Counted from the stretch's first letter, positions 20,838-32,182 are shown. The stretch is DNA of 64,000 nt from Bedellia somnulentella (GCA_963576735.1 OY755176.1:10277423-10341422); one strand, 5' to 3'. The notes: generated by a model from the sequence alone, not told the origin. Translations and numbers: made by a program.

Positions 20838-21090
20838 TTGCCGTGTAGTGTCGGCTTAGAATAGCACTACCCCGTTTCTACCGATGGGTGGACGTAAGAG
20901 GCGACTAACGGTATTGGGGCTTTTAAGAGATTTTTGGACGATGCGGTTGGAGACCCATCACCAACAACCTTTACTTTTTCCATCTTTTTCCCACTCACAT
21001 TCCCAAAAGTAGCTGAGTAATTTCTAATTCCTTAGCTCTGGCTACCCCTTCTAGGGATTTATAGCCGTGAGTATATGTTATGTATGTTAT
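20838..21090 (+). mobile_element. S2 element, full length
   Basis: Complete from TTTGCCGTGTAGTGTCGGCT to GCCGTGAGTATATGTTATGT. Internal hairpin TTTCTAATTCC present. Low divergence from other complete copies. Confidence 0.9.
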
Positions 21091-21318
21091 GTAAGATGAA
21101 TGTATTCATTTAAAAAAAAACAATTTCATACCGTTTTCAAATAGGATTTACAAGCTTGATCTCGTATCTCCACAATCGCCTTAATAAGAAATGAAACATT
21201 TGATCATAAAAAGTTTCCAAGTGAAATTACATAAGTTCCCGCCATTCGGTCCTGAGTAATGGGTCAAACTGAGCAACTCAAATAACACCAAGTGAATTAT
21301 TAAAAAAAGGCAACGTTT

Positions 21319-21937
21319 TTAGGGTTCCGTAGCCAAATGGCAAAAACGGGACCCTTATAGATTCGTCATGTCTGTCTGTCCGTCCGTCCGTCCGTATGTC
21401 ACAGCCAGTTTATTCCGAAACTATAAGAACTACATTATTGGAAATTGGTGCGTAGATGTATTCTGTAAACCGCATTAAGATTTTAAAATAAAATCTGAAA
21501 AAAAACCAAAATTTTTAGGGTTCCCCATACATAGAACTGAAACTCAAAAATTTTTTTTTCATCAAACCTATACGTGTGGGGTATCTATCAAAAGGTATTT
21601 GAAAATGATGTTGAGGTTTCTTATATCATTTTTTTCAAAACTGAATAGTTTGCGCGAGAGACTTTTTCAAAGTGCTAAAATGTGTGTCCCCCCCCCGTAA
21701 CTTCTAAAATATGGGCATGATAATACTGAAAAAAATATATGATGTGTATTACTATACAAACTACTAACGAAAATTGGTTTGAATGAGATCTAGCCCGTAG
21801 TTCTATTTTTAAACGTCATAAATCAAATTACTTACCTAATTTGGCTCCCATGATTTTCACACAAACGGGATTTTCTATATATATGATAGTACGGAACCCT
21901 TAGTGCGCGATCCGACTCGCACTTGGCCGGTTTTTTG
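21319..21937 (+). repeat. Dispersed moth/butterfly repeat (GGGTTCCGTA...GGCCGGTTTTTT)
   Basis: Opens with TTAGGGTTCCGTAGCCAAAT, contains a TGTC/CGTC tandem run (21370-21396) and a run of nine C at about 21688, and closes with CGCGATCCGACTCGCACTTG GCCGG. Such ends are widespread in lepidopteran genomes. No protein. A terminal fragment recurs at 63797-63858. Confidence 0.65.
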
Positions 21938-22571
21938 TATTACTTTTGTTTCTTCACTTTGTTCGTAAGAATTATATTAAAAGTGACAAGGGTATACAAG
22001 ATGAAACGTGATGTTACCAAAAAAAATATACAAGTAGATCATTATCTGAACGGCTGTTAGTTTGATTTAATCATAGTCCTTTCTTAGAATTACATAAAAT
22101 TTAGAACACGAACAATATTAGAACAAATTTAGAAGCATATTTTTTTAATGCGTAATAAGACATAGACAGTCGATCAGTTTTGTAAATACTTACACGAACA
22201 ATTATACAATAAGTAGTATATAGTACTTTTGACCAAATTATAAGACAAACTAGAATAATACAGTTATCTAAAAAATAAACAAACTAATACTAACAATACA
22301 ACTCTTGTTTATGGATTAAAAAGAAATCATAAACGTTAGTAAAATGTTTTGTCATACAATTTTATGTTAAAATGTAAAGTTAAGCTGTAAAGCCATTACA
22401 CCGTGTAGTCGTCAAAGTTTTCCAAGTCTCATATCAATATCTAGAACTTATCTCTGAGACACAAACTTCTAGCGTTGAAATATAAAGTGTTTCATTATGG
22501 AAAAACTTGAAGCGTGATAGCGTACTACAACTATAAACCCAGAATGCTTTTTGAGTGGGTTATTTTTTAAA
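21938..22571. other. Nothing recognised
   Basis: Unassigned AT-rich DNA. Confidence 0.45.
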
Positions 22572-22725
22572 CATACATATACTCACGGCTATACATATAT
22601 GTAGGTATATCCCTTAAGGGAGATAGCCAGAGCTTCAGAATTCGAAATACTTTAACCACTTTTGGAAGTTGACTATGAAAAGATTGTTAAATAAATGTTA
22701 TTGTAGATGGGTCTCCAATCGTATT
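22572..22725 (-). repeat. S2 3' half, abutting a mariner
   Basis: CATACATATACTCACGGCTA to GATGGGTCTCCAATCGTATT. A small insertion (TACATATATGTAGG) lies inside. The remaining 5' half is not found after the mariner at 23996. Confidence 0.7.
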
Positions 22726-22727
22726 TA

Positions 22728-23995
22728 CGAGGGGCATGCCAAACGAAACTAGATACTCAAAAATTATAAAATTTATTCTTTATTACAAGTATCGATCTTT
22801 TCAAAGTATTCACCCGGAGCACGTATTCCATATGTCTGAACCAATTGGGAAATACCTGTGACCACTCTTCATTAGATACCTCAGAAACCTCGAAATTATA
22901 GGCAACCAGCGCATCTTCTTTCTTTTAAACCTCTGCCCCTTTAGTTTTTCTTTGATTTTTGGAAACAAGTAAAAATCACAAGGCGCTAGGTCAGGGAAAT
23001 ATGGCGGGTGAGGGAGAATTGTCAAATTTTTCGAGTTGAAATGTCTAGTTTTCTGGTAGACGTGTGCGGCGCCGCATTGTCGTGGTGCCAGAGAAGGTGC
23101 CGGATTCCTGACTTCAGTTGCTTGTCAAACCAAGCTAATATTACTGTTGGAGCACAAACTGTCACATACCATTCGGAGTTTACCGTTCTCTCATTCTCTA
23201 GCTAAACAGTAGCAATATGACCCGTTTTGCAGAAAACGAGGCGACCATTTGTTTTTGTGTGCTTTGTGCACGGCGACATTTCGTTGGAGTTGGCTCGTCT
23301 TCAAAGCACCATACAATCGACTGTCGCTTTGATACGGGATCATAGTTATATAGCCATGTTTTGTCACCAGTCAGTAAATCATATACGTTTTTTTTCTCGC
23401 CTCCGTTGACTATATCTATCATGAATAGGCACCAATCCACCCGACGGTCTTTTTGCTCATCGGTAATTTTGTGCGGCACCCATCTCGTGGTGGAAATCGG
23501 AAAGGTGGTCGTGAATTATGGTTTGCATTGCTGCTGAACTAATTCCTAGTTCTCGCTCTAGCTCTACATATGTAATTCGTCGGTTTTCGCGAATAAGTTT
23601 TTCGACTGCACGAACGTTTTGTTGAGTGACCGCGGTTGGCGGTCCTTCGAGACATCCCCGTCCTCTTTTAAATTCAGCAAACCAATTAAATACTGTTGCT
23701 TGGGAACAAGCAGACTCACCAAACGTAGAAGCCAAAAGTTCAAAACATTCTTGATGCTTTAAACTTTTTTTAAAGTCATAATAAATCATAGCGCGAAAGT
23801 CACGTGGACTGAGCTCCATTGTTGCAAGTGAATTTTTGGAAAAATGATGCTCATTCAAATACAAAATAAATAAAAGAAGAATATTCTATATTCAAATATG
23901 TCAAAAAAAAAAGCAGCCTATAAGATGGTGTATATAGCTTGCCAGTGTCAATTAAATGAGAAAAGAGTATCTATCTTCTATTGGCATGCCCCTCG
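22728..23995 (-). mobile_element. Mariner element M2, same family as M1
   Basis: Terminal inverted repeats CGAGGGGCATGCCAA ... TAGATACTC at both ends; TA precedes the left end (22726-22727), and the right flank reads TT ATA. Total 1268 bp. Longer than M1 because it keeps the N-terminal coding part. Confidence 0.9.
22773..23819 (-). pseudogene. Mariner transposase pseudogene (M2)
   Basis: Starts MELSPRDFRAMIYYDF, continues ATVFNWFAEFKRGRG, VRAVEKLIRENRRITY and LERELGISSAAM before frame loss near 23490. It resumes DEQKDRRVDWCLFMI, LLTGDKTWLYNYD (first catalytic Asp kept but the following Glu is Lys), KCRRAQSTQKQMVASF, then in another frame WHHDNAAPHTS and YFPDLAPCDFYLFPKIK. Several frameshifts make it non-functional. 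Residues between GRG and PPTAV are shortened relative to M1. Confidence 0.9.
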
Positions 23996-24138
23996 TTATA
24001 TTCAAAATAAGATTCACATAAGATTCAGAATCTTTAAATAGGATTCACATTGCGCATATTTCGGCTACAGCCTTTATTATGGCCCCATCTTTACATTAGC
24101 TTTAACTTTACAAAATCAACATGCAAGCATTCCCTAAA

Positions 24139-25062
24139 TCTATACTTATAATAAATCTGTAGAGAGGTCAATTCTGTACATGAAATATATTTTCAAAATA
24201 ACTATCAGGTGGTGATTAGGGATCGATACTGATGCCAAAAATGCAATCAGTAAAATTTTTGTCTGTCTGTCAGTTTGTATGTTCCTTATGGAAACAAAAA
24301 CTACTCGACAGATTTTAAGGAAACTTGGTACAATTATTCTTCATACTCCTGGGCAGGTTTTTGTATACTTTCCGATCGAGTAGTAAAGGGGAATTTCGGG
24401 AAATTTTGGAAAAACGGGAAAAGTTACTCCATTTTTAGCTTCCGTCGCGTGTGCAGCCTTAATGGTTAAACTTACATAGAAATCATGTATGACGGAAATA
24501 TACTTCATAAAATTATCTAAAAAAAAATCCTCAACAGTTCATGTCTATCTTTTACGGTTGACTCACAAATAACACGTGTAATTCCTAATAGCTTAGCAGT
24601 TCGGAACATTCTGATTATATTTGTTTACTCTTACGTTTGTAAACCTCTCACTCATCCCTAATTTAAAAAAGGTAACATTATTACCTATTCAATAAAAAAG
24701 AATCATAGAAATCGGTAGACAAACACCGAAATTATATATAATAATAATAAGCCATCGCGCCCGTGACCAAAACCAAATCTTTACTAATTTACATATAACA
24801 TACTAGATGGCGCCAGTAGTTGCATCCTACATCACGTAATGATTTATTTTTAGATTTTAACAATACTTCATAGCGTTTTATTCCAACCGTTCATTAAAGC
24901 GCATTCAAAATCACCAAAATACACTGTTTAGGGAGTGCTATAAATTTAATAAATTGAAAACATTGCGCTGAATTTGACAATGCTTGAGCAGTGACTGAAG
25001 AAAGAAACCTCAGATATTTAAAAAAACAACGCTACCCGTGCGAAGCTGGGACGATCCACTAG
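24139..25062 (+). mobile_element. Helitron-like non-autonomous element, 924 bp
   Basis: Begins TCTATACTTATAATAAATCT and ends ACGATCCACTAG. It lies between A (24138) and T (25063), so 5'-A|TC...CTAG|T-3', the hallmark of Helitrons. A GC-richer stretch ACCCGTGCGAAGCTGGGACG before the end can form a CCC/GGG hairpin. The interior has a GTCTGTCTGTC run and the block AAACTACTCGACAGATTTTA known from lepidopteran repeats. No Rep/helicase coding. Confidence 0.7.
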
Positions 25063-25063
25063 T

Positions 25064-25794
25064 TCTATAATAAAACTAGATGGTACCTCAGTGAAAACAC
25101 GTTCGCTCACTGTACTCATTCGGTAAGTATATGCTAGTTCGATACTTGTAGTAAATGAGATTCTGAACTTAGTTGCAGTGCTACGTCCAAGAGAGCCAGC
25201 CAGCAAGACTTCATTAACTGGCCTGAACATGTCAGCTTTACGACAGTTACTCGAAGTTTCCGATCAAGACACTCGAAGCGAAAAATATAATGTGAAATAA
25301 CTGAAATACTAAAATACAAAGTTGGGTTTTATGTGAAATAGTTAAATGTTTGGCTATCAAGGTTTAATGGGATATCAAGCTATTATAAGCACAGGTGTTA
25401 AAAATAGTATTTAATTATAAGAATTTGAAGCACGTTTTTATAATGTTTGCAATACATTGTTGGACGATACTGTTTTTTTGTTGTTTTTGAATTCGGTATA
25501 AAGTATGGCCCAATTTGATTAATCTTTGCATAATTGCTTGTATAAGCTAAAAAGGAAAACCTTGTACGAAAGGTATCGTTTTGGATTTGGAGTAGAATCT
25601 CGCTTGTATATTTGATACTTCCTACCATAGAATATTATGGTGGACAAGTTATTTTGATCATATACTCTATATTCACTACCCAAAAATGTATAAGGTATAG
25701 GAAGTAGGTCAAACAATAGATTATTGAATTCCTTAGTATCCAATGGACGCAATGTTCAAGTTGTAATAGGCAGTTGTTAGATAAGTATATATAA
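25064..25794. other. Nothing recognised
   Basis: Several overlapping open frames of 60-77 codons on the minus strand (25018-25817) have no recognisable domains; unassigned. Confidence 0.4.
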
Positions 25795-26085
25795 ATACTC
25801 ACGCCAATATTTTCCATCGGGGTAGGCAGAGACTATTGATTACAATTTTGTGGGATCCTAGCAAACCTTTCGAGCCTTATTTACATTCATCAATTTTTCA
25901 CACATGCACGTGTATTTCCACGCCTCGGACTCTACTCTTAATGATTAAATATGTTTCCCGTAGTCGTCGTTTACTGCCACCACCATCCACATTGGCTCTA
26001 TACATTTATCCATTTTACCAATTCACTTTTATCCATCCTCTCGATGTGTCCTAACCACCCTATATTCATTTTTCTTGATCCTATT
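25795..26085 (-). repeat. LINE-alpha 3' fragment
   Basis: ATACTCACGCCAATATTTTC, GGGGTAGGCAGAGACTATTG, TTTACATTCATCAATTTTTC and CCACCATCCACATTGGCTC match LINE-alpha in reverse and extend into the coding part (YRANAV/GHIEKM region). Confidence 0.75.
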
Positions 26086-26733
26086 CAGAAATACGAAAAT
26101 ATAGAAATATAGTATTTGATGGATTTTAAGGATTAATATAATGGCATCAATGATCCGTCGTTTGTCACTGTGAGTGTAGACGTGGGTAAGAAGTCGACTG
26201 TCAACGCGACCTTTATTAATGGGATAGTCACTAACCCTTTTTCGCGTTTGACCAAACACCAAAACATTATTGAGAAAATTCCAGCGAAAAAACATTACTC
26301 CTGTGTTGTAGCCGGTAAAAAGACTTTGGCCCTTTATAATAAACAAGCTGTTGTTGTAATCATATCTTAAAACTAGTGACTTTAGTATGTATATTCTCAT
26401 TTCATCAAATAAATAGCAAATAAATAAATATAAACGAAAGCTCAATATTGGAGTATAAATGCATACATTAAGTATTTATATTTTATTTTTATGTAAATTT
26501 AATATCTCGAGTACATTACTGTGAACAATATAAAAAGCAAAATAAGATTTGGTGCAAAAGTTGCAATTCATTAACTCGTACTTGTAAAATTGCAAGTTCT
26601 CAATATTAAGGCGTTCAGAGAAAGAGGTTGAAAACAGACATTTAGGTAATTTCAATGATGGGTCAATAATTTAAAAAAATAAAAGCGTTTCTATCATATT
26701 AGAGGTACCTAGACTTTTGAAGTAATCTTTATA
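26086..26733. other. Nothing recognised
   Basis: A 66-codon plus-strand frame at 26170-26370 has varied residue use but no domain I know. Otherwise AT-rich spacer. Confidence 0.35.
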
Positions 26734-28027
26734 CCAGGCCACTCAGAAAATATTGCGAAAAAAGGTTTTAATGTATGAAACACTGGCCGGTTGTAATGTA
26801 TACTGAAAATATGAGTCTTTATAAATAAAAAAGGTACGTTGCAATTTTAAAATTTCCCTCTTTATTTTTTACGAGCTATTTTAAATTGTCGTGTCTTACT
26901 GAAAAATGAATCTGAGCCGGGAACATTTTCGCGCTATGATTTTTTACGATTTCAAATGTCGCTTAAAACCAGACGAATCATACGATAGACTTCAAATGGC
27001 GTTTATGGATGAAGGGCCTTCCAAGGCAACCGTGTATCGTTGGTATAACGAATTCAAGCGTGGTCGATTAACTTTGCGGGATGAAGAAAGTGGTCGCCCT
27101 CTAACGGCTGTTACGGATGAAAACGTGGTGGAAGTGAAAAATTTAATTCATGACAATAGGTGAATAACGTATCTAGAGATTCAAAAAATTATGCAGATTG
27201 GATCGGGAAGCGTTCATGAGATTTTACACGAACATTTTCACGTGAGGAGGATAGTTTCACGCTGGGTGCCACACAACCTCACCGAGGTACAGAAACAGGC
27301 CCGGGTGGAATGGTGTCGTGATATGATTAATAAATTTGATGCTGGCTCGTCTCGGCGTGTTTACGACATCGTTACAGGTCATGAGTCCTGGATTTATCAA
27401 TACGATCCAGAAACGAAGCGCCAGTCGATGGTTTGGGTATTTCAAAACGAATCGACCCCTACCAAAGTGAAGAGATCTAGAAGCGGTGGGAAGATTTTGA
27501 TCGCAAGTTTTTTCAATATGACTGGCTATTTGGTGTCAATTCCTTTACAAGATCAAAGAAATATTAACGCAGACTGGTATACTACTAAATGCTTGCCAGT
27601 AGTTTCCTCAGTTGTGGGCAACAATTGACCAAACACAGGGCTCCGCGGGCTACTGCTTCACCACGACAACGCGCCCGCTCACACCGCGCTCAAAACGACG
27701 GACTTCCTGAACAGCACGCCGGTCAAACTCTTGGGTCACCCTCCTTACAGCCCTGAACTGGCACCGTGTGACTTCTTTTTATTCCCTAAAATAAAAAATC
27801 AACTCAAAGGGATACAATTTTCATCGCCGGAAGATGCGCTGTCAGCGTTTCAGCGGGCTGTAAATGAGGTGTCTACGGCGGACTGGAAAAAGTGTTTCGA
27901 AAACTGGTTTAGACGTATGAAACTTTGTATAGATGCTGGTGGAGAGTACTTTGAAAAGATTTAATAAAAATATACAATAAAAAGAACACTTTTTTTTATT
28001 TTCGCAAAATTTTCTGAATGACCCTCG
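26734..28027 (+). mobile_element. Mariner element M3, near-complete
   Basis: Imperfect terminal inverted repeats: the left end reads CCACTCAGAAAATATTGCG, and the reverse complement of the right end reads CGAGGGTCATTCAGAAAATT TTGCG. TATA lies at both outer edges (26730-26733 and 28028-28031). The 1294-bp size is right for a complete mariner. A different family from M1/M2. Confidence 0.9.
26906..27964 (+). pseudogene. Mariner transposase (D,D34D), full length with two TGA stops
   Basis: One continuous frame of 352 codons from MNLSREHFRAMIFYDF to GGEYFEKI, with no frameshift. Helix-turn-helix region at about residues 1-110 (ATVYRWYNEFKRG), linker WVPHNLTEVQKQ, catalytic domain after residue 150. 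Three lesions are visible. A TGA at 27161-27163 (between DNR and ITYLEI). A TGA at 27626-27628 (between GNN and PNTGL). His instead of the first catalytic Asp at residue 159 (TGHESW where TGDESW is usual). The second Asp (residue 254, HHDNAPAH) and third Asp (residue 289, APCDFFLF) are kept, 34 residues apart. Both stops fit C-to-T change of CGA, as expected of an old CpG. Confidence 0.9.
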
Positions 28028-28159
28028 TATAGTTTGAGGGTTTGATGAACTTACAAAGCATCTAACTTAAGAATAACCATAGAATAAACAATTATTCTCT
28101 TATCTCATTTTGCCGCTTCACAATACTAGAAATGGTTTTAAAATGCAGTATTTTAAATT

Positions 28160-28399
28160 GTTGTGTAGTGTCGGCTTAGAATAACACTACCCCATTTCTT
28201 CCGGTGGGTGTACGTAAGAAGCGACTAACGGTATTAGGGCTTTTAAGGGATTTTTGGGCGATGCGGTTGGAGACCCATTACCAACAACCTTTATTCCACC
28301 ATCTTTTCCCCACGCAACTTCCAAAAGAGGCTGAGGAATTTCTGATTCCCCAGCTCTGGCTACTCCTTCAAGGGATTCATAGCCGTGAGTATATGTATA
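28160..28399 (+). mobile_element. S2 element with 11-bp TSD
   Basis: Full-length S2. TATTTTAAATT at 28149-28159 and 28400-28410 is the target-site duplication. Hairpin GGAATTTCTGATTCC present near 28337. Confidence 0.9.
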
Positions 28400-28410
28400 T
28401 ATTTTAAATT

Positions 28411-29010
28411 CAAATACTTAACCATCAATTAAATAAAACCTATTAATCTTAGTAGCACTTTTGTCCAATAGTTGAAGTAGTCTCAGTCGAAATCAGCTTA
28501 TTAGCTTTGCAAATGAGCACCATGAATAATACATGCTTGTTTGTAAATTTGCTGTAATAATAATCAATATTAGAACTAAGTTTGGTGCCATGTATTGTTT
28601 AGCTCGTTTATACTGAAACGTTTCTGTGAAATATAATATAATATTCTCCGCAAGCTGAATAGAGCTTCGTGAGTACTTTCAGTATAAGTACATTATTTAC
28701 TTCCATAGATGCGTTTGGTGGTTATTAGATATTAGAAACCAGTTTTGAACAATCTTTGATTTTGTCATCATTATATCAGCCTTTAAACTATTGCTGCTTA
28801 TCTAAAGTCCCTCATGATTGTTATGTCCAGCGAGCGGAGTGCATATTTACATAGAATAACTTACTATCATCAAATAATTATTGAAATAAACTGCTTCCTC
28901 GTATTTAACCCGTTTCACGGATCTAATCTTTGTTTATATTAAAGATGTGGATGTCAGTTTGTCTGTTTCACCGAGTTCACATTGAGACTACTCAAATAAT
29001 GATGATATAT
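28411..29010. other. Nothing recognised
   Basis: Unassigned AT-rich DNA. Confidence 0.45.
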
Positions 29011-29314
29011 ATATGTCGTAGGATGATTTGATGTTTAGGTTTTTTGCAAAAAAACTAGGGATTTTGCAAAAATCCGGATAATTAGATAACGGTTATAATA
29101 TTTTCTAATCTTACTAGGTTTTTTGCAAAAAGACTAGTTGGTTTAGTAAGATTGTACTTCTTTAATGCTGATTGGCTGATTTCTGATTGCTCGCCTACAC
29201 TAATTCTGATTGGTTCGTTCTTGTGGTATTGAGATATTATAGCTTGAGTTATAAAGGGTAAGAAATGACAATACTTATTTGATACTAGAAATTAAATAAT
29301 TTATTTACTCTTTT

Positions 29315-30361
29315 CATCATATCATCATTCTCCTGCCCTTATCCCACTAGGTGGGGTCGGCACAACATGTGTTTCTCTTCCATTCGTCTCTGTCATACGC
29401 CATTTCGGAGCTTACACCTTTTATTCCCATATCATCGTTCACACAGTTCATCCACACTTTCTTTGGTCTTCCTCTTCCCTTGTATCCATCTACACTCATA
29501 TTCATCACTTTTTTAGTCACATGCATTTCATCCCTTCTCATTACATGACCATACCACCGTAACCTATTACTTCTAATCTTTTCTGTCACTGGAGCCACTT
29601 TCACACTTCCTCTTATAAACTCGTTTCTAATCTTATCCATTCTTGTCACACCACACATCCATCTCAACATCCCCATTTCTGCTACGTGCATTTTGCTTTC
29701 ATCCGTCTTTTTCATTGCCCAACATTCACTTCCATACATCATGACAGGTCTTATCACGGACTTGTAGATTTTCCCTTTTAATGTCAGAGGCATCCTTCTG
29801 TCGCAAACTGTACCTGAGACCTGTCTCCATTTCATCCATCCTGCATTTATCCGGTTTCCCACGTCACGGTCAATGTTGCCGTCATTTTGGATCACTGATC
29901 CGAGATACTGGAAGTCGGAGCAGACTGGTAAAGGCTCACCGCTTAATGCGATTTGCGAGAAACTGGTTGTGCCACCGAAATCGCAGAACAGGTGCTCTGT
30001 TTTGGACCTGCTTATCTTCAGTCCGACACTCTCCAGTCTCTCACGCCATTTTTCCAGTCTGCTCTGGATCTCGGAGGGATCTTCACCAACAAGTACAATG
30101 TCATCCGCGAATAGCATACACCAGGGTGCCTCCTCCTGTATGTCCGATGTCAAAGCATCCATAATCAGGAGGAACAAATACGGGCTTAAAGCCGATCCCT
30201 GGTGTAAGCCTACCGCAACATTGAACCTGTCGGTAACGCCGGCTTCAGACCGGACTTGCGTCCGGGCTTGGCCATACATTGCCCGGATAAGATGCAGGTA
30301 TTTCCCAGGCACTCTTCTCTCTTTCAAAGCCCACCACAGAACCGTTCGCGGTACACGATCG
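29315..30361 (-). mobile_element. LINE-beta (RTE-like), 5'-truncated, 18-bp TSD
   Basis: TAATTTATTTACTCTTTT at 29297-29314 and 30362-30379 is an exact target-site duplication, so the insertion is 1047 bp and 5'-truncated at once. The 3' end (minus) reads GCCGACCCCACCTAGTGGGA ... GGCAGGAGAATGATGATATG, an ACCCC-loop-GGGA hairpin followed by an ATG-rich tail. It sits inside the inverted-repeat element 29011-30998. Confidence 0.95.
29347..30360 (-). pseudogene. LINE-beta reverse transcriptase, C-terminal 337 residues
   Basis: An uninterrupted frame from the truncation point (YDRVPRTVLWWALKERRVP) to ADPT stop. It contains the reverse transcriptase GLHQGSALSPYLF block, the catalytic FADDIVLVGE motif, GLKISRSKTEHL, FQYLGSVIQNDG, then MMYGSECWAMKK, LRWMCGVTRMDKIRN, RLRWYGHVMRR and GRGRPKKVWMN. 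This is the order of RTE-type LINEs. The endonuclease and fingers are missing, and there is no start codon of its own, so it cannot act alone. Absence of stops across more than 330 codons indicates a recent insertion. Confidence 0.9.
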
Positions 30362-30513
30362 TAATTTATTTACTCTTTTGTTGGAGTGAAATTACAATCA
30401 CGCTCGGACATTTTATACACAGATCAAGTTACCCCAAACTTTGTATTATGGGATGCTAACTCAGCGATATATTTAATATAATATAATAAACATATGCTCA
30501 TCACATAAATGTT

Positions 30514-30582
30514 GCTCTCAGCGGGGATCGACCCGCAACCTCCAGACGAAAAGCTAGTCACCTATCCACTTGGCCACGAACG
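30514..30582 (-). other. tRNA-like sequence (Arg-like), SINE head
   Basis: Minus strand GTTCGTGGCCAAGTGGATAG ... GTTGCGGGTCGATCCCCGC shows an A-box-like GTGGCCAAGTGG, a T-arm GCGGG/CCCGC and a variable loop like insect tRNA-Arg. The acceptor stem does not pair and the anticodon arm is poor, so this is a tRNA-derived retroposon head. Confidence 0.55.
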
Positions 30583-31108
30583 TCTTCAATATAGGTAGGA
30601 ACAACAAAGTAAGTACGTTTTAAATTGTAGTATTGAGGAATTATAGCTAGAGTTATAAAGGGAAATGACAATATTATTTTTATACTTAGGAACTTTTTGT
30701 AACTAAAGTAGAAATAAAATTCAAATTAAATGTAGGTAGGAACAATGAAGTAAGTACGTCTTAATTAACTAATCAATCAGAGATGACGTGATTACGGGGC
30801 ACTGCAATCGACCAATCAGTGTACAGTATTCATAAAAACTGGCATTTCGTTTCGGAGTCACACTAAACCAACTAGTGTTTTTGCAAAACACCTAGTAAGA
30901 TTAGAAAATATTATAACCGTTGTCTAATTATCCGGAATTTTGCAAAATTCCTAGGATTTTTGCAAAAAACCTAAACATCAAATCATCCTACGACATATAC
31001 ATAGTTATATATAGTAGACTACGGATTAGATATTAATATTTTTTTATTTGACATATCAAACTGAATGTATCACTTAAAACACTGCCAGCAAAATCATTAG
31101 TTTTTCAA

Positions 31109-31349
31109 AACTCAAATGTTTACGCCGAACATCCCCGAAGGGGTGTGCAGAGGTACTATTACTTCTGAACATCACATGACATTGTCACCTAGTGAGCAGA
31201 GTACCCGCGTTTTGCTTGGACAGTGTATTCACGTGAGAGGGGGCAAGCCTATCGCCGTTTTGTACGAATACACTGTCACATGACTAATAATAACTTAGCC
31301 ATGTGGGTTTCCTCACGATGTTTTCCCTCACCGTTAACAACCATGATAA
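31109..31349 (-). mobile_element. S1 SINE, head missing
   Basis: Minus strand from TATCATGGTTGTTAACGGTG to CCCCTTCGGGGATGTTCGGC and a TTTGAG-type tail. The tRNA-like 120 bases are absent. ACTTAGTTGTACTT is replaced by a shorter TTATTATTAG segment. Confidence 0.85.
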
Positions 31350-31709
31350 ATAAAACATGTGTATATGCATATGTATATGTATTTTTGTCACAATTATCTA
31401 AAGAAAACATAGCAATTTACTTTTCCTGGTTTATGACGAACACTACTATGCAGTACATCAAAAATTTATGATTGGAAAAAAAACCCTGCATTTTAACGTA
31501 GCCTTTATAAACAAAAGATCAAAGAGAGCACAGCTCCAAAGCAAGATTTGTATTGCTCCGAATTGAAACACATCTCACGTTGAAACAGTCTTTGGGATTG
31601 AGTTTTAACTTTACTGCGAAAGTTCACAATGTTAGTTTTGTGAAAGAGGAGCGGATTATGGTTGAAATTGCAACTTACTTGATTTCAAGCGATTTTCAAC
31701 ATTAACGCC
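31350..31709. other. Nothing recognised
   Basis: Unassigned. Confidence 0.4.
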
Positions 31710-31839
31710 CGATTTCTGAATTGAGTATTCAAGCTGAAAACGACTTAAGTATCGTTCTGTCTCATTCAGTTGTTAAGATTTTAATGCGACAGAACGATAC
31801 ATAAGTTGTTCTCAGCTGGAATACTCAATTCAGAAATCG
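31710..31839. repeat. Short MITE-like inverted repeat, 52-bp arms
   Basis: 31710-31761 (CGATTTCTGAATTGAGTATT ... ATCGTTCTGTC) and 31788-31839 are reverse complements with a few mismatches around a 26-nt loop. No coding capacity. Confidence 0.75.
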
Positions 31840-32102
31840 GATTTGAAACTCAAAAAGTGGTTAGGTTGAATCATGTTTTATTAATACAAATATAAATAAG
31901 TTACCTCGCTTAATTCGGTGGTTGACTGCCGAACCGTCTAATGCAGGATAATGACTCGTGTTGAGTCGAAACGCGTCGCATATCTGTGGCTTTCGCATTC
32001 GCTGTCTGTTGTGTCTGCTTTTCGATTTATCGAAAGTGGGAGGGCGGGCGATGCACAGTGCATGCCGCATGAAGACTGCAGGTATTAAGCGTAATTATTT
32101 AA

Positions 32103-32182
32103 TGAATCAGGCATTACTTTGCGGAAATCAAATATAATATATGTATGTTATATTTGATTTCCGCAAAGTAATGCCTGATTCA
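32103..32182. repeat. Perfect 35-bp hairpin with 10-nt loop
   Basis: 32103-32137 (TGAATCAGGCATTACTTTGC ...) and 32148-32182 are exact reverse complements around TATATGTATG. Confidence 0.85.

Larger units (their letters stand above)
29011..30998. mobile_element. Inverted-repeat element with TTTTGCAAAA palindromes
   Basis: The left arm 29011-29153 (GTCGTAGGATGATTTGATGT ... ACTAGTTGGTTTA) and the right arm 30875-30998 are reverse complements with few differences. Each arm holds three copies of the palindrome TTTTGCAAAA flanked by CTAGG. A tRNA-like block (30514-30582) and an internal duplication (TTATAGCTTGAGTTATAAAG at about 29239 and TTATAGCTAGAGTTATAAAG at about 30641) lie inside. Without the LINE-beta insertion the element would be about 920 bp. 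No transposase, so non-autonomous. Confidence 0.75.

Noticed and set aside
29781..30364. Plus-strand frames of 127 and 163 codons
   Set aside because: They are antisense to the LINE-beta reverse transcriptase and have no recognisable domain.
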